The notes beneath the pieces were generated by a model that made no database searches, had not been told where the DNA came from, and saw nothing but the letters and a program-made list of their open reading frames with translations. Below are positions 36,402 to 43,734 of a stretch of DNA of 64,000 nt, piece after piece. The first letter of the stretch is position 1, and each line of letters starts with the position of its first letter. Position numbers and translations under genes: made by a program. The DNA lies in contig JAVYTR010000002.1 of NCBI GenBank assembly GCA_038728585.1, positions 164,354-228,353 on the forward strand, in the 5' to 3' direction. The stretch is from Conexivisphaerales archaeon (GTDB lineage: Archaea > Thermoproteota > Nitrososphaeria > Conexivisphaerales > DTJL01).

Positions 36402-37864
36402 TTTCCCTTCAAAGCTAGGCTCATCGCTCTTCTGACCTTATTTCTTAGGGGTTCCTTGTCATACCATGAATAGAGTGCTGAAGCCATCCTTACGGGGTCG
36501 CCGAAGAAGAATCTTTCATACAGCTCCTGTCTTGAGCCGAACGACGAACCGATCGCATCCCATGCAAGCTTGAAGAGCCTGATTCTCTCCTCAGCGTTCG
36601 CAAGTTTGGCCTGATAGTATTTATCTACTTGCTCTTTCATTTCTGACTTCAGGACAGAGTCGGGGGGTATTGCCATCAGTCCGCTCGCTCCCAGCTGTTT
36701 TATCACGGTAACAAAGGTAGGGGAGATTCTTGGCCACAGGTTTCTAGCAGCGTTTAAGGGAGCATAGTCAGGAGTCAGTATTCCCCACTGGTTGACCTTC
36801 GCTTTTGCTTCGCTTGCATCAAGAAATGCTTTGAGGGCTTCGGTCATCATCATCAGCTCTGCTATCTTTTCCTGCACATGCTGAAACTGGTCTGCGCCTA
36901 TGGTTTCTGCTATTGTTACAGCTAATCCGGTGAGAAACTCTGCCTTGGCTATCTCCCTTATGAGAGACTGGTGGGCCATGAACACTATCGCATCTGTCGC
37001 TTCGCTGACCCTGTTTGACCTTTCAGGGTCTTCGAGTATGAAGATTCTTTCCTTCGGAACGAAGACATCGTCAAATATGACAACTGCATCTTGCTCATCA
37101 AACCAAGCTGATAGAGGGTTATCTGCCGCAGATTGTGACGAGAATGACTGCCTGCATATCAGCTTCAAACCAGGAGTATCCAGAGGAAGGGCAAAGGCCA
37201 TTGCATAAGGAGCATCGTCTTGACCTGAGCGTATTACAGTAGAAGGGAAGACCATTATCTCATCTGCCAGAGGAAATGTAGCCAGCATTCTTGCACCTCT
37301 GACTACCAATCCATCACTTCTCTTTTCAAGAATCCTTGCTGCTATGAACGGGTCTGACTGCTTTGAAGGGCCTACGCTTCTATTAACCTGAGGATTGATA
37401 AGTGTGTGAGTCAGCAGCAAGTCGTGTTCTCTTACGTATTCGTAGTAAGCTCTGATGTTTGATGCAAAATCTATGCCTGATTCATCATCTCTGCCGAAAT
37501 AGTCTGCTGCTGATGCCATAGCCATAAGCGAGCTATTTAGATAATCGGGAGTTCTACCGAGAAATCCAAAATGAAAATCGGCCCAAGTCTGCATCATCAT
37601 CCTCCTTTTCCTCAAGTCTTCCTGAGTCTTGGGCTGGAGAAAACTAGTACCTACCCTCTCTCCGGTTAAAGGAGACTCATATGTCATTATGTTGAGCATT
37701 TCTTCCTTGCTTTGTAGATCATAGAGTTCAGCCATTGTCTTAGCAATTCCTTTGAAAGCAGGGTGTTCTGCTGCATTGAGAATAATTTTTGTATCACCAT
37801 ACCATATTTCTCTTTTCAGGCTGTTTGTCTCGCGCAGAAACCTTTCACCATTCCTTATTGCCAT
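36398..37864 (-). CDS. hpaB: 4-hydroxyphenylacetate 3-monooxygenase, oxygenase component
   Basis: The 488-residue protein has the HpaB/PvcC-family layout: an N-terminal helical domain with an MTYESPLTGERVG segment (about 60-72), a middle beta domain containing LLLTHTLINPQVNRS and FIAARILEKRSDGLVVRGARML, and a C-terminal helical domain. It uses reduced FAD from a partner reductase to add a hydroxyl ortho to a phenol, producing a catechol. It is first in a two-gene operon with the extradiol dioxygenase. Confidence 0.9.
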   Translation of the reverse strand: MAIRNGERFLRETNSLKREIWYGDTKIILNAAEHPAFKGIAKTMAELYDLQSKEEMLNIMTYESPLTGERVGTSFLQPKTQEDLRKRRMMMQTWADFHFGFLGRTPDYLNSSLMAMASAADYFGRDDESGIDFASNIRAYYEYVREHDLLLTHTLINPQVNRSVGPSKQSDPFIAARILEKRSDGLVVRGARMLATFPLADEIMVFPSTVIRSGQDDAPYAMAFALPLDTPGLKLICRQSFSSQSAADNPLSAWFDEQDAVVIFDDVFVPKERIFILEDPERSNRVSEATDAIVFMAHQSLIREIAKAEFLTGLAVTIAETIGADQFQHVQEKIAELMMMTEALKAFLDASEAKAKVNQWGILTPDYAPLNAARNLWPRISPTFVTVIKQLGASGLMAIPPDSVLKSEMKEQVDKYYQAKLANAEERIRLFKLAWDAIGSSFGSRQELYERFFFGDPVRMASALYSWYDKEPLRNKVRRAMSLALKGK

Positions 37865-37978
37865 ACAGAAGACCTACCTTTATCTTGGGGCTGCTATGTT
37901 AGAGCTTATTTAATACGGTTGCGGTTCGCTGATATGCCGAAGTCTTCTTTGGCCTATTCATAAAAGATGACTATCTGG

Positions 37979-38063
37979 TGCGGGGGGTGGGATTTGAACC
38001 CACGAACCCCTTCGGGATAGGCGCCTCAGGCCTACGCCTTTGACCAGGCTGGGCGACCCCCGC
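37979..38063 (-). tRNA. tRNA-Leu (GAG)
   Basis: The 85-base gene has a seven-pair acceptor stem GCGGGGG/CCCCCGC with discriminator A, a T-arm GTGGG-TTCAAAT-CCCAC, a long variable arm as expected for leucine, and an anticodon arm TAGGC-CTGAGGC-GCCTA with anticodon GAG. No intron is present and CCA is not encoded. It is flanked by hpaB and the F420-dependent oxidoreductase. Confidence 0.95.
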
Positions 38064-38108
38064 CTGTTCAACGGACTGAATTTCAATCGTATTTAAGCAG
38101 ATAGTTAA

Positions 38109-38249
38109 TCAGTTCTCCCTCCCCATGTATTCATGCTCTATTTTACTGTCGGTGGATATATGGTATCTTGCAATCAATATTAATGTGCGAAGTAAACTTT
38201 CAACTCCCCAATCTTTACTGCCATTTTTCTGCAACCTTTCATCTCCCAT
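38109..38249 (-). CDS. Doubtful small open frame, divergent from fno
   Basis: A 46-residue frame (MGDERLQKNGS...YMGREN) is open on the minus strand in the otherwise empty gap between tRNA-Leu and the F420:NADP oxidoreductase gene; the frame continues open upstream. No family resemblance or clear promoter was found. It is listed because nothing else occupies 38064-38327. Confidence 0.15.
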   Translation of the reverse strand: MGDERLQKNGSKDWGVESLLRTLILIARYHISTDSKIEHEYMGREN

Positions 38250-38327
38250 GAGTTCTACGTTCAGCGAAGCGGATTTTGCAGATTTGAGGGAAAACTTAAG
38301 GGTGCATCTATAGTCTCTTGACAAGAT

Positions 38328-38942
38328 ATGGTGGCTAGAATTGCGGTAATAGGTACAGGGAACGTAGGCAAGGCGATAGCGGAAGGATTGAAGAGAAAGT
38401 ATGAAGTGAGATTCGGGTCGCGAAATCATGCAAAAGTGAACAGAATAAACGGAATAGAGGTAACCAGTCCTGAGAGAGCTGTCAGGTGGGGAGAAGTTGT
38501 GTTTCTAGCTGTCCCATACGGAGCAGTAAAAGATACAATAGCCTCTATCGGAGAAGCTAATTTTAAAGGCAAGGTAGTTGTGGACGTAACAAACCCTTTA
38601 ACTGAACAACTGGACCTTGCCATCGGGTACAAAACATCTGCAGCAGAAGAATTGGCAAAGCTAATCCCGGAGGCTAAAATTGTGAAAGCGTTCAACTATG
38701 TATTTGCTGCAAATATGCCAAGCAGTGAAGTGAAGGGAGAGAAACTGACGCTTTTCGTCGCAGGAGACGATTCCGATGCGAAGTCGGTGGTGATGAGAAT
38801 GGGTTCTGATATAGGATTTGACCCTGTCGATTCAGGACCCCTGTCGTATTCACGCTACCTGGAGCCTATGGCGATCTTCATAGTAAGACTTGCATACCGT
38901 CATGGTTTCGGAACGAACATCGGTTTCAGATTAGTTCATTGA
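38328..38942 (+). CDS. fno: F420-dependent NADP oxidoreductase
   Basis: The 204-residue protein has the Fno Rossmann motif IAVIGTGNVGKAIAEGL (about 5-21), then FGSRNH recognising the NADP phosphate and VVDVTNPL. A KAFNYVFAANMPS segment (about 124-136) and the C-terminal SGPLSYSRYLEPMA are typical of this family. It transfers hydride between F420 and NADP in the cytoplasm. It implies that the organism uses F420. A TTAAGG element at about 38294-38299 lies about 30 bases upstream. Confidence 0.85.
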   Translation: MVARIAVIGTGNVGKAIAEGLKRKYEVRFGSRNHAKVNRINGIEVTSPERAVRWGEVVFLAVPYGAVKDTIASIGEANFKGKVVVDVTNPLTEQLDLAIGYKTSAAEELAKLIPEAKIVKAFNYVFAANMPSSEVKGEKLTLFVAGDDSDAKSVVMRMGSDIGFDPVDSGPLSYSRYLEPMAIFIVRLAYRHGFGTNIGFRLVH

Positions 38943-39001
38943 CCCTTCAGAGAAACAGACCCAGAAACTATTATTATGGATGGTTCAAACGGCAAGGGTG
39001 T

Positions 39002-39093
39002 GCCCCAGTAGCTCAGTGGTGGAGCACGTGCCTCGTAAGCACGCGGTCGAGGGTTCAAATGTCAAACTGCAACTGAAAATCCCTCCTGGGGCT
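39002..39093 (+). tRNA. tRNA-Thr (CGU) with a 20-base intron in the T-loop
   Basis: The gene has acceptor stem GCCCCAG/CTGGGGC with discriminator T, D-arm GCTC/GAGC, anticodon arm CGTGC-CTCGTAA-GCACG (anticodon CGT at 39034-39036) and T-stem GAGGG/CCCTC. The T-loop TTCAAA|T is split by an intron (39060-39079) at position 59/60. Exon-intron pairing forms a bulge-helix-bulge: outer stem GAGGG/CCCTC, four-base central helix TTCA/TGAA, and AAT bulges on both strands. Removing 20 bases restores a perfect T-arm. Confidence 0.93.
39060..39079 (+). other. Non-canonical tRNA intron (position 59/60)
   Basis: Twenty bases between A59 and T60 of tRNA-Thr. Each three-base bulge is AAT, cut after its second base by the archaeal splicing endonuclease rule. 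The inner helix is short (GT/AC), a relaxed form of the motif. Confidence 0.85.
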
Positions 39094-39289
39094 CTTCCAT
39101 CTTTTTCATCTGTCGAAGGATACCTGATTGGAAAATCGTCATTAGGTTTTTGCATCACACCCTTTTGGCGATAAACCCACAAGTAACATTGACCCTCCGG
39201 ATAAATCGTAGTGGCTCAGTGCAGAATAAATCTCTGAGACTTTTCACAGGACGCTCTGACTCATGTATTGACTCGACCTTTTACAACAT

Positions 39290-39559
39290 TCACAAAAAAG
39301 TTTCTTTGTCTTCAAAAGAAGTATCTCGAGTACCTCGTTCACTCTTTTTTGTTACTAGCCAGTGCCAAACAGGTTCACAGTCTATTCCATCGACTTTTCC
39401 CTGGTGATCCCAGGTCAGTATTAACATGTTTTCGCAATTCAATTCTTTTGAAGCCTTTCTCAAACCTTGCACCTCTCTCTTCTGAATATCGTTAAACCCC
39501 GTTGCATAGGTTACCTGAATTAGCTGTTTGGTATAATACTGTACACAAATTGTTGACCT
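39290..39559 (-). pseudogene. C-terminal remnant of an archaeal AAA ATPase (DUF4143-type)
   Basis: Minus-strand translation gives QLIQVTYATGFNDIQKREVQ, then a KASKELNCENMLILTWDH segment and VWHWLV. This is the pattern of the C-terminal nuclease-like domain of the large archaeal family of P-loop ATPases (LIQVxYA...REIxxLLKAS...LLVITWD...VWxWLL). The frame is closed by a stop at 39560-39562, and no Walker A or B region is found upstream, so only about 90 residues remain. The surrounding stretch 39094-39860 holds no other recognisable gene. It lies about 200 bases beyond tRNA-Thr. Confidence 0.65.
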
Positions 39560-39860
39560 TCAGTTTTAAAACAGGTGTGGAAAGGCATGTATTCACGACA
39601 GGAATGATATGAATGTTTCAACCCATCGAAATGAACCGCAAATTACTTTACTTTACTTTGATTTTGGTCTTCACATACTGTATAACTGTACGAATTTCAG
39701 CCATATATCGGGCAGACTGTTGCTGCAAAGCAGTTCTGCAGAAATCTCGATCTTCTATTGTACTGGCGGGACAGAGGCTCATCTATGTGTTATGAGAAAG
39801 TCTGATGCAACAGATCCAAGGATAAAATGACTAAATACCAAAGGCTGATGGCTATTTGGC

Positions 39861-41051
39861 ATGAGTCTTGCAGTGTTTGAAGAAGAAGTGCGTAAAGTTG
39901 AGCCAAGGATCATAGAAATAAGGAGGGAAATTCATTCTAACCCCGAGCTATCGTACAAGGAGCTGCAGACATCAAAGCTTGTAGCCGATGAGTTGAGGAA
40001 GATGGGGATAGAAGTGAAGACGGAGGTAGGGGGGACTGGAGTTTTGGGCATCCTGAAAGGGACTAAGGAAGGAAAGGTCGTAGCCCTAAGAGCTGATATG
40101 GACGCATTGCCTGTAGAAGAGCAAGTCAATATTCCATTCAGGTCAAAGAATAAGGGGGTTATGCATGCCTGTGGGCATGACACTCATGTGGCAATGCTGC
40201 TCGGTGCAGCGATGCTTCTATCAAACCATAGAGATGAACTGAGCGGTGTTGTCAAATTCATCTTTCAACCAGCCGAAGAGCATGGAGGAAGGGGAGGTGC
40301 TCTTCCTATGATAGAGGCCGGGGTGATGGATAATCCAAAGGTTGACTATGTATTCGGACTCCATATTACAAGCGACTATCCCTCTGGTACATTTGCCGTC
40401 AGAGGAGGAGCGATGATGGCTGCACCGGATTCGTTCAAAATTAGGGTCATTGGAAAGGGAGGACATGGTTCTCAGCCACACAAGACAGTTGACCCGATCT
40501 ATATTTCAGCGCAGATAATCAACGCTTTGCAGGGGGTGTCAGGAAGGATGGTTGACCAGACGAGGCCACTCGTTATATCTGTCTGCCATATAGAGTCAGG
40601 TACAAAGGAGAATATAATACCTGACGAAGCGTTTCTTGAAGGAACAATAAGGACCCTCGACGAGCAGACAAGGAAGAGTGTGAAGAGGAGAGTCAGGAAA
40701 GTGGTGGAAGGTATTTGCAGAACATACGGGGCCAAGTGCGAGCTTTCATACGAAGAAGATGCCTATCCGGTAACTGTTAACGATGTCAAGGCAACTGAAA
40801 GACTAGCCAAGCTGCTTAGGAAGATAAAAGGCGCAAAAGTTGTTCAGGCTGAACCCTCGCTAGGAGGTGAAGACTTTTCAAGATTCCTGCAGAAGGCTAA
40901 GGGAAGTTTCTACTGGTTAGGCACTTACAATCCTGAGAAAGAATGCATCTATCCCAACCACAGTTCAAAGTTCAAGGTGGATGAGGATGTACTCAAAATG
41001 GGTTCTGTTTCCCTTGCACTTGCGGCGATGGAATTCTCCAAGACAGGTTGA
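39861..41051 (+). CDS. M20-family amidohydrolase / N-acyl-amino-acid hydrolase
   Basis: The 396-residue zinc hydrolase has IRREIHSNPELSYKE (about 18-32), the MHACGHDTH metal motif (about 98-106) and PAEEHGGRGG (about 136-145) with the catalytic Glu pair, followed by a dimerisation domain with HGSQPH. Relatives cleave N-acyl amino acids, hippurate, indole-acetyl amino acids or act as carboxypeptidases. It is a single gene with an ATG start. It fits amino-acid or peptide use. Confidence 0.88.
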   Translation: MSLAVFEEEVRKVEPRIIEIRREIHSNPELSYKELQTSKLVADELRKMGIEVKTEVGGTGVLGILKGTKEGKVVALRADMDALPVEEQVNIPFRSKNKGVMHACGHDTHVAMLLGAAMLLSNHRDELSGVVKFIFQPAEEHGGRGGALPMIEAGVMDNPKVDYVFGLHITSDYPSGTFAVRGGAMMAAPDSFKIRVIGKGGHGSQPHKTVDPIYISAQIINALQGVSGRMVDQTRPLVISVCHIESGTKENIIPDEAFLEGTIRTLDEQTRKSVKRRVRKVVEGICRTYGAKCELSYEEDAYPVTVNDVKATERLAKLLRKIKGAKVVQAEPSLGGEDFSRFLQKAKGSFYWLGTYNPEKECIYPNHSSKFKVDEDVLKMGSVSLALAAMEFSKTG

Positions 41052-41183
41052 TCTGATTCAATCCTTTCTATTTCTCAGATGAAGAAGCTTGGAACCTCTG
41101 CCTTCTTTATCAGTATTAATCCAATGCTACGTAATATCCAAAGAAAAGGCTTAATTTGAAGGGAGAGATGCCTGTCAAGTCGC

Positions 41184-42479
41184 TTGTCTCCTGTAATAGA
41201 GAGTGTATCAGGCCTGAGGGGAATTTATCCTGATGCCATGAATGCCGAGTATGCGTTCAATGCGTCGTGCAAATTCTCCAGCTACTTGAAGAATGGAAGG
41301 ATAGCTGTAGGAATGGATACAAGACCATCATCTCAGGCACTTGCCAGAGCCGCATCTGCAGGAGTTATGTGCTCAGGCAGTCAGGCTATATGGCTTGGGG
41401 TTGTTACCACGCCAGAGTTGTTCCACTATGTTAGAAACAATGAGATTGAAGGGGGAATCATGATTACAGCTTCACACAATCCGAAGGAATGGAATGGATT
41501 GAAGATGGTCAGAAAGGGAAGAGGGCTTTTTGAAGAAGAGCTAAGAGACTTTCTTTCGACTCAATGCATAGTCAAAGAAATAGGTTCCAAGATAGAAGGA
41601 GACTCTAGGAAGTACTATGAAGACATACTGAAGATGCTTGGTGATAACCTCAAAGGCGTGAAGTTGGCTCTTGACCTCGGAGGTGGCAGCGCTAGTCTGC
41701 ATGTTCCTTCTACATTCAGGAGAGCAGGGGGCGAAGTGTATGCAGTCAACGCTTCTGCAGGTATATTCACCAGAACCATAGACCCAACTCAGGACAGCCT
41801 TGAACAACTTGTGAAGATTATCAAGGTTGCAGGCTGCGACATCGGTCTTGCATTCGACTGCGATGGAGACAGGCTGCAGGTTGTTGATTCGCACGGCGTA
41901 AAGCTTCCGCCTGATTACACTCTATACCTGGCCATAAAGAATGCTGAGGATATAGATAGAGTGGTTCTCAGTGTTGATACTTCAGATGTTGTAGTTGAAG
42001 AAGCAAAGAGAAGAGGAATGAAGATATTCTTTTCCCCGGTTGGTGAAGCAAATGTACTTAAGGTCATGCTGGAGAATGAATGCAGATTGGGCGGAGAGGG
42101 GAGCAGCGCAGGAGTAATCGACTCCAGATTCAGCTATTGCAGAGATGGTCTTCTTGCTTCGGCTTACGTTATGAGGGAACTTGCTGAGGCAGGCAGCCTA
42201 GACTTAGCAGAACTTGATGGTCATGAAGTGATAAGGAAAAAGCTGGAGATAGACCGAGGCTCCTCTGATAAAATTATGAGAGAGCTGGAGAGAGAGTATC
42301 CAGATGCAACAAAGATAGATGGTATCAAAATAAGTTTTGGTGATGGCTGGTGTCTTGTGAGAATGTCGAGAACCGAACAGGCGCTCAGGATTTCGGTTGA
42401 GGGCAGGTCAAGAGCTAGGGCAGAAGAGATACTTGATACGATGAGCAGAAAGATTTCAGGCCTCATGAGAGAGGGATAA
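41184..42479 (+). CDS. Divergent phosphohexomutase-family protein
   Basis: The 431-residue alpha-D-phosphohexomutase homologue has VSGLRGIYPD at the N-terminus, the phosphoserine loop TASHNPKEWNGLKM (about 92-105), and the metal loop DCDGDRLQ (about 225-232). The C-terminal phosphate-binding loop reads RMSRTEQALRISVE, lacking the Gly and Pro of the standard RxSGTEP motif. Substrate specificity (mannose, glucose or glucosamine phosphate) may therefore differ from that of the second mutase at 43.7 kb. It starts at TTG and ends four bases before thiL, so the two are probably co-transcribed. Confidence 0.8.
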   Translation: MSPVIESVSGLRGIYPDAMNAEYAFNASCKFSSYLKNGRIAVGMDTRPSSQALARAASAGVMCSGSQAIWLGVVTTPELFHYVRNNEIEGGIMITASHNPKEWNGLKMVRKGRGLFEEELRDFLSTQCIVKEIGSKIEGDSRKYYEDILKMLGDNLKGVKLALDLGGGSASLHVPSTFRRAGGEVYAVNASAGIFTRTIDPTQDSLEQLVKIIKVAGCDIGLAFDCDGDRLQVVDSHGVKLPPDYTLYLAIKNAEDIDRVVLSVDTSDVVVEEAKRRGMKIFFSPVGEANVLKVMLENECRLGGEGSSAGVIDSRFSYCRDGLLASAYVMRELAEAGSLDLAELDGHEVIRKKLEIDRGSSDKIMRELEREYPDATKIDGIKISFGDGWCLVRMSRTEQALRISVEGRSRARAEEILDTMSRKISGLMREG

Positions 42480-42483
42480 GATA

Positions 42484-43458
42484 ATGGACGAGAATCAGAT
42501 AATAGCTGCTATCAGAAAGGCATTCAATACTTCACCAGGCAGAGATAGGGGATTCTATGATGATGCAGTCTTTATTAACGATGGTAAGGGATTCTCTGTT
42601 CTCAAAGCTGACATGTTTGTAGCGTCAACCGATATGCCTCCAGGCATGAACCTGAGACAGGCATCAAGGAAGGCTGTTATATCTACTCTATCTGACCTAG
42701 CTTCGAAGGGTGCCGAAGCACTTTACTTTGTTGTATCTATGGGTATCCCAAGAAGGATAAACAATGACAGGTCTGTGCAACTAATCATAGAAGGGTTGAA
42801 GCAGGCGAGTAAACAGTACAACATAAGGCTGGTTGGAGGCGATGTTAATGAAAGCAGGGATTTTGTTATTGATGTGATAGGCTTCGGGAGGGCGACGAAG
42901 AGCGCTGCAAGGAGTGGAGCCAGGCCAGGGGATTTGGTTATTGCTACAGGAAGCTTTGGCTATACTGGCCTTGGATTATCTCATCTTTTGAGGGGTCTCA
43001 GGCTTCCCGATGAGCTGAGAAAGGATTGCCTAACAAGTGTGTATGAACCTTCACCGAATTTTGATATTGCTAGGTCAATAGTAGCTTCAGGTATCGCCAA
43101 AGCGTCGATGGACAGCAGCGATGGATTAGCTATGACACTTCATGAAATAGCTGAACAGAGCGGCGTTGCGATCGAAATCTACTCTCTTCCCATGGATGAT
43201 AAGATTGAAAAGCTGGGCGGTGGTGTTCTGGACAGAAGGATATTACAGGAGGCAGTTCTGTATGGCGGGGAGGAATTCCACACCGTCATAACATTGCCAA
43301 AGGAGCTGTATCAGCAGGCTGAAGATATTGCCAGTTCAAAAAACGGCAGACTTTACAGGATTGGCGAAGTGGTTAAGGGAGAGGGAGTCTTTTTAACTGC
43401 TGACGGTGGTAAATCATGGACCAGAATAAGAAAGAGGGGATGGGTTCACCTGACCTGA
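42484..43458 (+). CDS. thiL: Thiamine-monophosphate kinase (AIR synthase-related)
   Basis: The 324-residue protein has the ThiL features: DDAVFINDG (about 26-34) with acidic metal ligands, KADMFVASTDMP (about 40-51), ATSDLA-type helix (STLSDLASKGAE), GGDVNESRDFVIDV, and MDSSDGLAMTLHEIA. It phosphorylates thiamine monophosphate to the cofactor diphosphate. It follows the phosphohexomutase by four bases. A T-rich run just after the stop may end the transcript. A selenophosphate-synthase-like paralogue is less likely. Confidence 0.85.
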   Translation: MDENQIIAAIRKAFNTSPGRDRGFYDDAVFINDGKGFSVLKADMFVASTDMPPGMNLRQASRKAVISTLSDLASKGAEALYFVVSMGIPRRINNDRSVQLIIEGLKQASKQYNIRLVGGDVNESRDFVIDVIGFGRATKSAARSGARPGDLVIATGSFGYTGLGLSHLLRGLRLPDELRKDCLTSVYEPSPNFDIARSIVASGIAKASMDSSDGLAMTLHEIAEQSGVAIEIYSLPMDDKIEKLGGGVLDRRILQEAVLYGGEEFHTVITLPKELYQQAEDIASSKNGRLYRIGEVVKGEGVFLTADGGKSWTRIRKRGWVHLT

Positions 43459-43467
43459 TTATGCACT

Positions 43468-43478
43468 ATTTTTTACCT
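43468..43478 (+). terminator. T-rich terminator-like tract after thiL
   Basis: CTATTTTTTAC ends about 20 bases after the thiL stop, a poly-T tract of the kind archaeal RNA polymerase uses to terminate. There is no strong hairpin. Confidence 0.35.
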
Positions 43479-43503
43479 ATTGTTAAACGACTGAAACGCG
43501 AAA

Positions 43504-43512
43504 CATTTTTAT
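43504..43512 (+). promoter_or_regulatory. TATA-like box of the 58-residue gene
   Basis: CATTTTTAT lies 38-46 bases before the ATG at 43550, leaving a short leader that contains a GAGGG ribosome-binding-like sequence about nine bases before the ATG. Confidence 0.45.
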
Positions 43513-43549
43513 CGTTGCTTTCACATGAGTAGGATACGAGGGATTTAGT

Positions 43550-43726
43550 ATGCCATACACAAAGGGACAAACATGGGGAGCCTTAAAGAAGGCATGGAAG
43601 GCCTACAAGATCGCCAAGGTACAGGGCGACAAGGCTAAGATGGTTGAGTACGCTAACAGAATAAGAACTTTGCAGGAGGAGCTTGGAGTAGCAAAGGCCA
43701 AGTTCCCAGAATTAGGAATCAACTGA
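43550..43726 (+). CDS. Small basic helical protein (58 residues)
   Basis: The frame begins MPYTKGQTWGALKKAWKAYK, continues with a Lys/Ala-rich helical middle and an LQEELGVAKAKFPELGIN end. It is rich in Lys, Ala and aromatic residues and probably forms two helices. A good TATA-like box, a GAGGG element and an ATG support a real gene. Family not recognised with certainty; it has the look of a conserved small archaeal protein. It converges on the phosphohexomutase gene eight bases away. Confidence 0.7.
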   Translation: MPYTKGQTWGALKKAWKAYKIAKVQGDKAKMVEYANRIRTLQEELGVAKAKFPELGIN

Positions 43727-43734
43727 AGCTGCTG

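Noticed and set aside
38109..38429. A 106-residue minus-strand open frame overlapping the fno start
   Set aside because: Overlaps the fno start and no homology is seen; only the intergenic 46-residue part is kept as a low-confidence feature.
39609..39830. Short plus-strand frames of 60-73 residues upstream of the M20 gene
   Set aside because: Two frames overlap each other and neither shows a family or an initiation signal; a TACTT short repeat lies in the same place.
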